Below are positions 11,700 through 24,000 of a stretch of 64,000 nucleotides of DNA, in pieces. The number at the start of each line of letters is the position of its first letter. The first letter of the stretch is position 1. The notes under the pieces are model-generated. The model made no database searches, had not been told where the DNA came from, and saw only the letters and a program-made list of their open reading frames with translations. The position numbers and the translations under genes are program-made. Source of the DNA: Haemonchus contortus (Eukaryota > Nematoda > Chromadorea > Rhabditida > Trichostrongylidae); NCBI GenBank assembly GCA_000469685.2, contig LS997562.1, positions 25,009,681-25,073,680 of the forward strand, given 5' to 3'.

Positions 11700-12110
11700 G
11701 CGTTGTACGGCTGCTTTCGGAGTTCAACGACGTGCCGACCGATAGTCATTGGCTGCTTTCAGACTTCGACGTGGGTCCGCCCGTCCGTTCGGCGCGTTGC
11801 GCGCGTGCAGCGGCGGCACCAACCGCTCAATATCACGTGATCCAGTAATCCAGAGTTGTCAGCAAGTGGTTACGGCGCCGTCGCACGCAAACGCGACCGC
11901 AACGCGCCGGACAGACAGACGTCGAATCCCGAAAGTAGCCATTTCGACGACCGACGGCGGCGCTAGTAACGTGTTCACGACGCTGGACGTCGATGGATCA
12001 CTCACCAGTGTTGTCAATACCTGGCTAGCGCCGCCGTCGGTCGGGGTTACGTGATTACTTAAACTTACTCTGCGTCCCTGACAGCGAAAGGTTAGACCAT
12101 CAGACAAACA
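11700..12110. repeat. MITE cluster of the GGCTGCTTTCAGACTTCGACG family, palindromic
   Basis: Two copies of the terminal motif (GGCTGCTTTCGGAGTTCAACG and GGCTGCTTTCAGACTTCGACG) are followed by a large palindrome centred near 12000, with perfect arms CGACCGACGGCGGCGCTAG and its complement. The frames on both strands that read STTDGGAS or TPTDGGAS are products of this palindrome, not genes. Confidence 0.7.
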
Positions 12111-12189
12111 CAGCAGTTAAAGATAGGATTAAACGGGAGTGCGACAGACGAGGGCAGAGAAATAGGCGCGGCCGCCACAATTAAAGGGA

Positions 12190-12725
12190 GCTAGTTTGAG
12201 AAATGTAGCAGAATGCAGCAGCAGGTAAGAAATACAGGAACACAAGAACGAACAGTAGAATTATGCCTAAAATAATGATCACATATCGGCTGAGCGTATA
12301 AAGAACGCTAAAGGTGTAATAACGGCGAAGCGAATGGTCCGCGACAGCCGAGCGGCGAATCGATTACACAAAACCGATCCTACTGGCTGCTTTCATAGTC
12401 CACGATTCGGCCCACGAGTGCGCGACCAAGAGACTACTCGTCCGGCGGTATCGACAAAGATTCAGTTCTAAGCAAAGGGCAGGCGCCGCCCCCGGCCGGT
12501 GCGCTCTCGAGAGAGACGGGCGTTAGGAACGATTTTGGGTAATCGATTTGCCGCACGCAGCTGTCGCGGACCACTCAATCGCCGTTATTACAGCTCTAGC
12601 GTTCTTCATACAGCTCAATCGTATGCGATCATTATTTTATGCATAATTCTACTATTAGTACTTTTGTTCTTGTATTTCTTACCTACTGCTGCATCGTGCT
12701 ACATTCCTTCGCGCGCAACGCCCTT
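12190..12725. repeat. Fold-back repeat with arms of about 180 bases
   Basis: The left arm (about 12195-12385, GTAAGAAATACAGGAACA and so on to CACAAAACCGATCC) is the reverse complement of about 12530-12720. About 140 bases separate the arms and include a GGCTGCTTTCATAGTCCACG MITE end. A single-arm copy is at 13.82-14.23 kb. Hydrophobic frames over these arms are repeat artefacts. Confidence 0.7.
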
Positions 12726-12999
12726 CTCACCGCGACACGACCATTTCGTTCCCAACGCACCATACCCCGCTCTCTCGCTCGCTCGCTCGCGGGCCAAATT
12801 GCGGACTATGAAAACAGCCACTTTGTCCTGGCCGTTGAGTTTTGGTACTCGACAATGTCCTTTCTGTTATCCTTAAGGGCCAATGTGATTTCCAAGGGGT
12901 AAAATTCAGAAACCATTTTTATCGTGAACTGTGCCTTTAAAGACACGTGAAAGCTAATGTAAATGTAAGGGGCACAAATTGTAATTGTTAAAGGAGAAG

Positions 13000-13555
13000 T
13001 TAAAGGATGAAAGGAGAACGTCTTGGGACGTTAATCAGTCCCGTCTTTGGAATGCGCCCACGCATTCTACTTCCATTCAGAACCGTAGTGGCGCATTAAA
13101 TGCGTCCTATATAATTATTTGCGGTGGCCAGCCGGTGTACGGTATGGGGAAGTTACGTGCGTACGAGGATGCGCGCGGCAAATTGCGCGGCGATGTTCGT
13201 GACGATTTGAACAGCTCAGCGCCCATGATTGGGCCAAAATTCGAAGTAGAGTAGATTATTGGGATTGGCTGACCCTACTAAACTAATCTACTTCAAGTTT
13301 GTGGCTCCAACAGTAGACGCCAGATTCCTTCGAATCGCCACGAACTTCGCCGCCGCATCCTCGGACGCACGTATGTACACAAACCCCCGGCATGCGAGCC
13401 AGTGCTTTTATCCTCTTAGACGAGTTTGGTATCAATTAACCGACACCGGAGGGATGTTAGGCTTGGTTGGCCTAGGCGTATATCGATCCGGGATTCGAAC
13501 CCCTTGACCATGCGAGGTAGTGTGCCACTTGCAACTACAATACTTCCGCCCTAAA
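13000..13555 (-). repeat. tRNA-derived SINE, copy B, split by a hairpin insert
   Basis: On the minus strand the head (GGCGGAAGTATTGTAGTTGC, B box GGGGTTCGAATCCCGG) starts near 13553 and the tail ends near 13000. The body is interrupted at about 13140-13390 by roughly 240 bases that fold into a hairpin: GTACGAGGATGCGCGCGGC on one side mirrors GCCGCCGCATCCTCGGACG on the other. The intact body is seen in copy C. Confidence 0.75.
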
Positions 13556-13819
13556 GGAGGAAATTAAGCAAATGGAAACATCTTGCCGCCGCTCATACCA
13601 GCAAATAGGTTTCAATAGAACAAGGATGCAACAATATCAAAAGTCTTCTTGTATCAAACAAATTCAGCCTTTGACATACCGCGCTGCTCACTTTGGGCAA
13701 GAAATATTCAGCAACCTTCATAACGTAACTATCTATATGATTGTAAGTATCGGAAAAACATTCCAACCAATTTAGCGAGCAATGGTAAGTGATATTCAAA
13801 GAAAGTCATCCAGTAGTGC

Positions 13820-14235
13820 CTCACTCCTTAAAACTTTCGGAAGAAAGAGAAATGTCCTGTTATTATTATTTCGAATAAGCAATGGGAAGTAGAGCATCGA
13901 AAAATTATCAAGGAAATATGAATTTTCGAATAGAACGAGTATATGCCCGCAGCCCAAAGGTTACGTTTCCAGGGTGTGATGCAGCAGGAAAGAAATTGCC
14001 GCTCGTGGCGAGAGAGATGATGGCGCAAAGGAATGTAGCAGAATGCAACAGCAATTAAGAAATACAGGAACAAGAGACTAATAGTAGAACCAAAAGTGCC
14101 ATGCCATACCATGCCAAAAGTAATAATCGCATAGTGATTGAGCAGTAGGAAGAACGCCAGAACTGTTATGACGAGGTAAATGGTTCGGGACAGCCGCGTG
14201 CAGCGGATCGACTACACAAAACCGTTCCTACTGCC
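13820..14235. repeat. Single-arm copy of the 12.2-12.7 kb fold-back repeat
   Basis: It shares TAAGAAATACAGGAACA, GGGACAGCCG and TACACAAAACCGTTCCTACTG with the arm at 12195-12385. The minus-strand hydrophobic frame over it (13828-14112) resembles the frame over 12.5-12.9 kb only because both read the same repeat. Confidence 0.6.
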
Positions 14236-15082
14236 CCTCTCCATACTGTTCTAGCAGCATTATGATATTTAGCTGTGGGCTCAACTTCACCATGAGTAGC
14301 GGGTGATGGGTATCATGATACTTCTACAGGATTTATGTTAGTCCCCTTAACTTCGAGAAACGACCAATGAATGGTGCTATTGCTCACGCTGTAATACAAA
14401 GGGCGCACCGAGAGACAGCTCGGGTTACTGTACCACGAATTCAAAAACGTTAAAATCTATCTTGTCATAGCAAGGATCAGCTGGTTGAGCTAATCTGCCC
14501 TATTTCAAACCCGCGCCCCAGTGACAAACGCGGGAATCACCAAGCGAGTGGTGAATCCGCTGAAACACTTTCGCTCAGTTTTCCCAAATAGACTATTATC
14601 CACGCATGTATTTCCAAGTCTTTCTCCCTACTCACTTGATAATGGTATAAGTAGAGTATTACCAGGAAGGCCTCACACTCCTGTGCGAAGTGATTCTTGT
14701 AAGGTAGGTAGTTTGTCGTGGGTGATGTTATAGGATGGCTCGGATGTTTTCCCAGCTTAGAAATTGCATCGGTGGGTGTTGCCTAGGTGGCAACAGGAAC
14801 AAATGCTTCCCGAAGGGAGTGATGGACATTGTACCCGAATTTTTACGATCGCATGCATGCACGCGGCAGTGATTTCGCCGCAATTATATATCCATCCTGA
14901 AGGTCAAATCTCACACGCTGCACACTCCAACATATGTAGTTGCATGCCGTTTGGGTGCAGTACATTTTTTTCTATACCTATCTGTGTCTCAGGAAGTTCG
15001 AACAAATCGAATGATCGTATCATTCAATTTTTCATGTTTCATAGGACTACATGAACCGTTGTTTCACTCCATAAACGTTGCC
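14236..15082. other. No gene; R2 repeat fragments
   Basis: Bases 14370-14525 hold R2-like sequence (CTCGGGTTACTGTACCACG; CGCGCCCCAGTGACAAACGC). The rest, directly upstream of the NSE4 start, has no feature I can support. TTTCATAG near 15040 could be a trans-splice acceptor for the gene that follows. Confidence 0.35.
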
Positions 15083-18000
15083 ATGCCGCGTCCATTACGG
15101 CTCAGCAACAGACAAGATGAGGATAGTAACGTTGTTGAAATGGCAGACGATGGACTGACTAGCACGCAGGTTTGTCTTTCTTGGCAATTATCTCAGAACT
15201 GTATGTTGTGTTCTCCTTTTGCCTTTAGTGGTGGAGCAATTTGATGTATCGGGTATGAAAATACGTTTCATCGTTCACAATATCCAATGCTCCGTTGCCA
15301 TTGGTTGTTGTTCGAATTGGAGTGGACTGCGAAGTCTTCGTTATGCAATACACGGCTTTTCTCGAAGTCATGCAAACTGCTAAGGGATAATATCTAACTT
15401 TACCACCGTTTCGCAGCCTGTTCACCTGAGGTCTTACTACTTATACGAAGTTGGTCTCGAGTTCAAAGCATCATTTAGGTGCAAGAAGCTAACTATCTTA
15501 ACTCATTGGCTACTGCGGCTGATCCTTCTCAGCTATTCGCTAAGCGTGCATCACTCAGAGAAGCCTACCATGGTATCTGTAGTCAATTTACAGGTGAAAC
15601 TTACTGCGTTTTCTATGATCACTCATGGAATCTTGGTTCTCATTGTTTTAGGTGATACTGAGAAAAAGGAAAGCAAAGAATTGATTGAAAACCTTGGAAA
15701 GTCACTCGAAGATGTTGACCGTTCTTATCAAAGTGTAGGTTTTTTGAATATTTTTCGTTCTTCTACTTTATTATCCCCGTTAAGGTAGGCGCAGGAGGGA
15801 AAGAGCTTGCAGCTGATGCAGATTCTTTGCTGTCCATGGCAAGTGTTCTACTGGAACAGATGAAGTCGTTCCGCCGTTCGAACTCGGAAAGGATCGTCAC
15901 AGCTAAATCACTGGCTGATGCATTGGTTAGTTTCTCCATTCCGCTTCATTTGTTCATTTGACCAATTCCTAACAAATATAAAAAAATGAAATTAAAAAGA
16001 TTGAACTGCTACATTTTATGCTGTCATTTTTCAACTGCCGCTGTCTAAGAAGCAGAGCTACCTCCGATTTTCTCTCGTCTCCTGAGTTTTTGTGCATGGA
16101 TCTTCAACTGTTTTAGCTGATATTGCTAATTACGATTCTGAATTTTTCAAGCTTTACACGTTTATGGAAGTTTTGCTCTATTTTTGCCCTTTTGTTCACT
16201 TAACAGTTTTCCACTACGCCTTTTTTTCGATTTCCATGCTTAAACCAGTCAGCATGCACGACTGACCCTTCATTCCTCCTTTCCGAATAATTTCTTCATT
16301 TCTCACCAGCTCACCACTGAAATGCGGAAGGGAAATCACCTATGACGCGGGCACAACAAATTTGATATGGAGTGTGCGTGTTCGTCGCCTACGCTTAGGA
16401 AATCTATCTCTTGTACTTGACCTTAGCATTCATTAGCCACTCACTCAATCCCTACCTCTTATAGGGTCTCCTGGCCGACCGACTTCTACCGGATTGAGCG
16501 ACATTTTTAACCGTTCGGGTGCTATCAGAGTTCAACGATGTGCATTGTTTCACGGGCACTGACCGACTGACGACGTTGCTGGCCCATATTGGCAATGCAG
16601 GACAGATTCGTTCAGAGCCGCGTGAGCGGTAACCATCGTTGGTGCAGCGGTGAGGTGTTGTCAACACGTGGCCAGCAACGCCGTCGGTCGGTCGGTCGGT
16701 AGGTGAAAAATACACGTCGTTGAACTCTGAAAGCAGCCATTGACGACTGTGTAGCCTGCCAACGGGCCACACCATCCCGCTCTCCTAGGATCGCGTGACA
16801 CTTAGGAATGCAGTAGCCGATCCTCTTCCCTGCTGTCGCCACCTTTAACAGAGCCGCACCTGCACGAGCTGTCTTCACTTTTCATCAAGCCACTTCTCTG
16901 TCAAGTTGTCCACATCATTCAACAAGCCGCCCTCAACGTCAACAAGCTGTCGACGCCTAGAAAGTGGACTCGACCAGAACTTACAAAACCAAATTCCAAA
17001 ATATGCCGTTATTTTACATGCTGCTCAGCGGGGGGCGGGGTCGCTGACTTGGCCATCCTCCTTTGAATTGTAACCATCCGACCCCGCTGTAGGGCCTGTT
17101 CATTTGATTTTGCGAGGGAGACGCGCTTTTGGCTGACTGCTCACCACAACCTTCTTCCCTTACGTTCATCGGAACAACCGCTGTCCCACCTCCTGCTCCA
17201 TTTCAATAAACATCCCGTCAGGCCACGTCTTGTTTCACTTGTACAAAATGGTAATAAAGCCATTTCTCGCACCCATTCTTGATAAGCTGTCAAATGTAGC
17301 AGCAGGGACCGAGTCGTCCAGAGTGATACATGTGGGTCCCTTTTTTATACGATTAGATGACAGTGCTTTTCAATGAGAAGTACAAGGCAAGGCAAAGTAT
17401 GCCTGTGATCAAGCATTGAATACAAAATATTCATTGGAAGGTTATTCTCCTTACATGCCAGCATATTGAGTGATTCTGTCGCAACTCTCGAGCATTTAGA
17501 TTCTATATGTCAGTTCAATGTCAACCGATGCGGGGCTCTGTGTCGGTGACGACAATCCATTGCTTTGCGAAGAAGAAGGTCACCATCTACCTAGTTCGCC
17601 TTCGAGTTTCAATGAAACACAAAGTTCACGTAACTGCCACAGAGTGTCAAGCGCACCAAAGGTGTGGTTCGGATTTCCAACAGCTTTTCGTCATTCCTAT
17701 CTCCTTCCGTTATCTATTTTTTCTTTTTTTTCTAGATAAGTTCAGATCAGTGGGCATGGCTTGGTCGTCAAAGTCTCGGAACATTGTCCTATGATGTGTC
17801 CTTCAAGTACCAATCGTTGTAAGTTAAGATTAGCTAGTTTGAAAGTGTCGTTGATAAAGAACAAAGAAAACTAACCCGAAAATTTTACATGTCAAGTGGG
17901 GAAAGTAAAAGCAGTTTTGAGAATTTTTAGCGGGAAAATCGTCGCAGTTTCATTAGCAGCTTTTCAAGTTAGGGTGGCCCTATTCCAGAGAGAATATATA

Positions 18001-21000
18001 GTACCTGTCAGATACGGCTGGCTCCCTCATTCTTTTTACAGCCGTAATGCACCTTGACCCTCCATCCCTCCTCACAAGAAATATGACTGATTTTTGGCTA
18101 CGAATTTGCTACGAATTTTCGAAGGCGGGGGTTGACCATTGGATACTGGATACCATTGGTTGCACTTGATTTCAGTAATAATCATCCATTGTGAATGCAA
18201 TCCTTCCCTTCATTGACTTTACCTGCGCAGCGGCTTTTCTCCAACTGAGCAGCCTGGTTGGTTCCTATTGAATGATACTTGCTAATTTTATCGAATCATA
18301 ATAACAACACATCCACTACTCTCCTTATCATCATATATAGGTCAATGAACGAGATTTCCAAGCTACCGGTGGTCGAATAGGCTTTGTGGCAACACCGAAT
18401 CGTAGTCCCTTGTTTAGTTGTAAACCCTGAGGAGAAGTCGTGATCTAATGGTAAGGCGTGGAACAAACTTTCTTACCTTTATACTGACATAGGTCAGTGC
18501 TTACTGCACTTATCACTACCAAATGAGATGGATACTACACTGGTGTGCAAAACTTAGAGGTGAATGCAACTTTGATCGCTGTACCTTTGCCGGATAGCAT
18601 GGCACAGCTCGACTAAAATTATACGATACCAAGAGGGGACCATTATGGTATTGCACGGAAAGCAGTTAACAGAAATTCGAAATAACATGCACATGGGTCT
18701 CCGACCGACTCACCGACCGATTGTGTTGATGGCTACATGTTGCAACACTGACGCGTTATCCATCGACTTCCAGTGTTGTCAACAGGTGGCTAGCCCCGTC
18801 GTCGATCGGTCGGTCGGACGTACGCACGGAGTGAACTTTAAAAGCAGACATTCAGGTGGGGGAATGTGCAGGCTACTCTATTCGCCGGATATCCTTTCTT
18901 TCCAATAACTCCTCCACCTGTACTGTTCGAGCAGTCGCGCATCGTAGTATGAAATCAGTTCAAAGTCGAATGCATTTTGCACATGAGGAAGAAGTGCATC
19001 GCACAGTAACACTGACTATAAGGGTTCCTCGTCGAAAATCTGGACGTCGGTGCAGTGTAGTCGTGCCATATGATGCCTCTCTTACCGTGGCACCTCGACC
19101 ACCAGAATAATCACGCTCGACAATGTTTCTTAAAGAGTTGCGCGTTCCCACCTCCTGCATTCGAGAAGGCGAATAAGAGCAGCCTACGCTCACGAGTGAC
19201 ATGAATGGGCAGGTTTCAACTATAGTATATGTATTAGGTATATTAGTATAGTTAAGATTTGCCTATTCATTTCACTCGTGAGCGTATGCCGCTCTTATTT
19301 TAATTGCATCGGCATTGCCAGTGTGGGGCATGGCTGATTAACCCTTTGACGACGCAGAGACGACTTTTTCATTTACTACCACCAGTATTGACTAGCCTTG
19401 TACTACTGGAAGCGTGAATACTTCCATGGTCTCGATATAGTTGTTTGTCACAACTTTTTCGAGAACTTGCCTCTTTTCAATTATCCTCGACTTTTATTAG
19501 TAATCGTCATCAGCTTTTTCAAGTCCCGATAGGAGTGGGTGCTACGACCCATAAATCATTACCCTGAGGTACGCTCTAGTACCAGTTATCGGTACGGATA
19601 TGAATTCCTCGATCCGAGAGTCCGTCCGTTAGTAATGACCACAACAGATACAGGTACTGAACCCTTCCCTATGGGCTGTCTACCGAAGTTAATCTTAGTC
19701 CTCAATGTGCAACACCTTCACAACATAGCTTGAAAAGTTTTATTCCATATTTCTGCCTCTTGGAAGGGATGTATTGCTTGAAGACTATTCTATCACGGAA
19801 TGGTGCTGATAACTGGCAATGCATACTTCTTTTCAGGTCTGTAGATTTTATCACAGTTCGGAAAAACTACTGTTCTTGAAAAAAAAGTTTGTTGCCATCA
19901 CATTGATTATTATCGGCAAAGTTAAGATAATCCAATAATTGCTCGAATAGTCTCTGGCATGACTTTTTCAGCAGTCGAATGCCCACCTGTTGCAGGCCTA
20001 GTGCTCCAATAATCTCTCAGATTAGGTATCTGCAATGCTCAAATTTGCATGCATAATCCGATCAATTTCTTGATTTCGGCAGAACATCATCAAGTTGAAT
20101 ACATTATTATCCCCTGCCTTTTAATTACTCCGACAACTAGTGAAAGAATTTCCTCAAACAATGTTCGTAAAAATCAACTTTACGTCAACTAAGTGAACAA
20201 TTATGTGGACCAGAATACTGGCCCGTATGCACAACTCCCGGGGTAGGGGAGGGGTAGGAAGTGTTTGTTTTCGCCGTGGGTCAGATAAGTGACGCTGGAG
20301 CGCAGTATTTCACGCATCCAGTACCGTCTGGCCAATGTTAGATTGGTATCCGAAGTTCGTATTTCTCGATTAAATGAACCGGAATTTGTAGAGGAAGTGG
20401 ATTTTTGCCTGAGGGAAGCTTTTTCACAAAGTGGAGGGGGCTACATTCTACGAAGGCTGAAGGAAGTAGCAGATGTTGCGCTGGTTGTGGAAATTTTGAA
20501 CCGGGCATCCAGTTTCGCGCCCCAAGTACAGAGTAACCTTAGTGAGATGCGCAAATTAATTATCACCACGCTGCTCTCAGGTCGTAATTAAGTGTGCGGA
20601 AAAACAAATGAAGGGGACAAAAAGACAGTGAAGCGCCTAGAAAAAAAAAAGCTTCAAACGAATGAAATTTGTACTTCAGATAAACAGTGGATATTGTGGT
20701 TACTAGATGTTAGTCATTAAGAAACATTCGGCTTGAGAGTTGGGCTATTTCTCATCTTCTACTAGGTTTTCGGAGATTTGGGGCTGAAAGCAGCGTCATC
20801 AAAGAGGCTGCAAGAACCACATCACCACTAATCGATTCAGGATTACTTATTCGATACGTGCCACTTCTTCCACTCTTTAACCTTTACATTTCTGCTCCAT
20901 CCTAGACTTGGGATGCTCATACGTTGAGAATCCTGCACATACGCAACCTTTCTCTATGCACCCACCCCCAGAACCGCAGTCCTCGGCTTCACCCCTCCTA

Positions 21001-24000
21001 AATTTATTCCCCGTCACTAGCACTGATGTACATTTGGTAGACATACTTTTCTCCAAGTCGCCGCATCGAAGTATTTCAGTCCGTTGCAGCGTGTATTTCA
21101 ACCTTTACACGTGGATTACACATGATTCTTGTTCGATAAAACTTTTTCGCTCTAAGCGCTGAGCTTTCTTACTATTGCTATCATAATACATCTTAACACT
21201 TCATATTTTATGCGCTCACGAAAGATAGGACAACATAATACGACAAGTTTTCGCACCTAGGCGAGGAGTGCCCCTTTTGTGCGAAGGCTTGTAAACCGCT
21301 TTTCAAGGCAGGGCTCGTTTAAAAAATAAGAGCAAAGCGAGCAGAAGGTGCACAACAACTGCAATACCTGACAGCATTCTATTTAGGATGAGAATTGAGA
21401 GCTGCGAACAAAAGCGTAACATAAAATAAATTAATATTACGCATAACAAGCGCCATGGCGTCACCCCACTCCCACGACAGGAATAGCAGGGTGAACATAG
21501 AATAAAATGCAATAGAATATGAAATAATATACAAATCAGGCGAAAAACTACTCATTAGTTGCTCACAGAAATGATTCCGGTTTCCTTCTCAAATCACACC
21601 AGGATCGTGATGCAACATGCTCACGATAACTGGTGTAAATCTAGAAAGAAAAACCTGCTTATTTGAAAACTAAACTGCTTCACAACAGCGACTGCACCAA
21701 TTTAAATAAATTAGTAGGTGGTAGCAGCAGTAGGATGAAATCAGAGCAATACTTGACGAATTCGGCAGCAGAAGTCAGAGGAATAAGCGCTCAGTCGAAT
21801 AATGTAGTGAATAGCAGAGTTGCGGTCTACATGACCATCGGCGCCCCAGCTCTATTCTAGGGGTAGATTCCTCCCCCGGGGAGCCAATGGGGTCGGGCTT
21901 CTCTGAGCTCTCGCTAAGGTAAGGTCGCAGAGGCAAAACATCATATGATTATCGAGGGCTGTCGATTCTTCATCTGTTTATAGGAAAAAAAACATCGCTC
22001 CATTGTCACTATCTTGACCCAAAACCTACCATTTGAACGTTCGCGCCCTTCGCAAACATTTCCTTCCCCTCCCCTACCCCGGGAGGGCCTACGGACTACT
22101 TGAACTCGGTTCCTTTAAATTGGCCGGATGCGTCATTTTTCTGCCCTCGTCTGGCGCACTCCCGTTTGATGTGTTCTTTGAGTGTTGTGCTCGCCTGTCC
22201 AATGGGACCCCCACCGCCACCGCCGTAGGCTTCACCCGGGGTGTTTTTCTCTGCGCTCTAGCTTCTTGCCGTCAGGGACGTAGAGAAAGTTCAAGTAGTC
22301 ACGTAACCACCCCACCCCGGGAGTTGTGCATACGGGCCACTAAGTCTTCATGAGATTCCGCATCACCTATCCACTCGTCTTCACTTTCACTGCCTTATAT
22401 TGGCAACATCTCGTACTTTTCGAACCAACCTATTATCCTTTTGTATATTAACGGCATAACTGCGGAAAAACAATCATCCTCGTCCACTACAGGCTGATCC
22501 ATTCGACCCCCACAGCTATATTATACATAAAACCAGAATTAAATAAAGAAGAAGACCCATAGTTTCCTAATTAACACCTATTTGAAAATAAATCATGAAA
22601 AAAGCTCGAAAAAGGGAAAATTGTTAATCCCAGAAAAAAGAATCGTTGGACAGCGCGGCTCAACGGTGAGATGCGAGAGCGGAAAGCTCCGAAATGCGTC
22701 TGTCCCGCGCGCTAAACACGCAAAAGAGCACGCTGTCGTCAAAGGCTTGAATGCAATGCAACCTTGCGTTAAATTCTTTTGCTGTCATCATTTACAACAC
22801 TTCAGGCGTTCGGTCGTCTCGTTTGATGTGGCGCCTCCTGCTTCACAGGTCACCAAGAAAGAACGGATCAAAAGAGCTAAAGATTCTCAAGAGGCCGCTG
22901 TTGTGCTATCATCAAAGTCATCTATAAGCATTGACGATGAAGTTTCGGTCGCTCAAGAGGTGGCTTTTACTTATCCACATCAGTTTCCGTAAATTCATCT
23001 TGCATAAATTTCTGTCTTTTTTCCAAATCAAAAACGTTAGCACTCGTTTAGACATAGTATAAACTCATTTCAATTCAGTTGGACAAAGTCCGAAAAGCGT
23101 TGAAACGAGCTTGGAAGGAGAAACCATCTGTCGACTTTTTCTCATTCGTCATAGATCCTAACGATTTTTCCAAATCGGTGAGATGTCTACTTCGTACTGT
23201 ATGAGTTTTGATGTTATCGTCCATTTGACGGCGTGATGTAGTTTTGACTGTTGTAATTTACTACCGAGTATCGCAAAGGTTTTTTCTTCAAGGTGGAAAA
23301 TATGTTTCACATCTCCTTCCTCGTCAAAGATGGGCGGGTGCGGTTGTCAGTTGCAGAGAATGGTCTGCCCGTGTTGTGTGAGTTCAAGTGCTCGAAATGT
23401 TATTAGACGATATATAAGGTTGTGGACTAAGTCTGTAACACTTTCGTACTTCCTTTCTTTTACATTTTTTTCGAATAATATAATATAGGAATAATATAAT
23501 AGATAGATATAATAGATGATAGATAAATAGATAATCTTTCTCGATAACGCTCTCTATGTTCTGCAAGACCGCGTGAACAGCCTCTTTGCTAATTGAATTT
23601 TTCATCACTTTTTAGGCCTAGAAACAGAATATCGAGGTGGTAACAATCAACATTTTCTACTCGTGCTCTTTTTCGTTTTTTATCGATGCCTGAAAGCTCG
23701 CTGAAACTGCTGAAGCTGCTCGCAATTTTGGTAACGAATACGGAGAAGAAGTCGTAGGCGAGTTTAAAATGCGTAGATTGTTCACGCCAGTCAAGAGTCA
23801 CCCCTCCATCCAAAGAAAATGTGTATTTAGTGGAACTGGAAGGGCATACTGTACTAGGAAAAGCTCAAAAGGAGTTCCAGTGTCGGTAAGGAGCTCTACA
23901 TAAGCAAGCTTAAGAGAAGTGTCTATGTGACTGAAACTCTCCATCGACAAGGCCAAACATAGTTCTTGACGGCTACACCAGGACCCATGCTGCACAATTG

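Noticed and set aside
11749..12107. Overlapping frames on both strands reading TDGGAS and SVVNT
   Set aside because: They are mirror products of a long palindrome in a MITE.
12499..14112. Hydrophobic, membrane-like frames at 12499-12876 (+) and 13828-14112 (-)
   Set aside because: Both read the same fold-back repeat arm in the same sense; the similarity is a repeat artefact.
18430..18460. tRNA-like GTGATCTAATGGTAAGG
   Set aside because: Only a weak A box, with no B box or cloverleaf following.
19340..22747. A larger piggyBac-type element with CCTTTGACGACG ends (TTAACCCTTTGACGACG at 19338 and CGTCAAAGG near 22740)
   Set aside because: The end match is short and the interior gives no further symmetry; chance or two unrelated MITE ends cannot be excluded.
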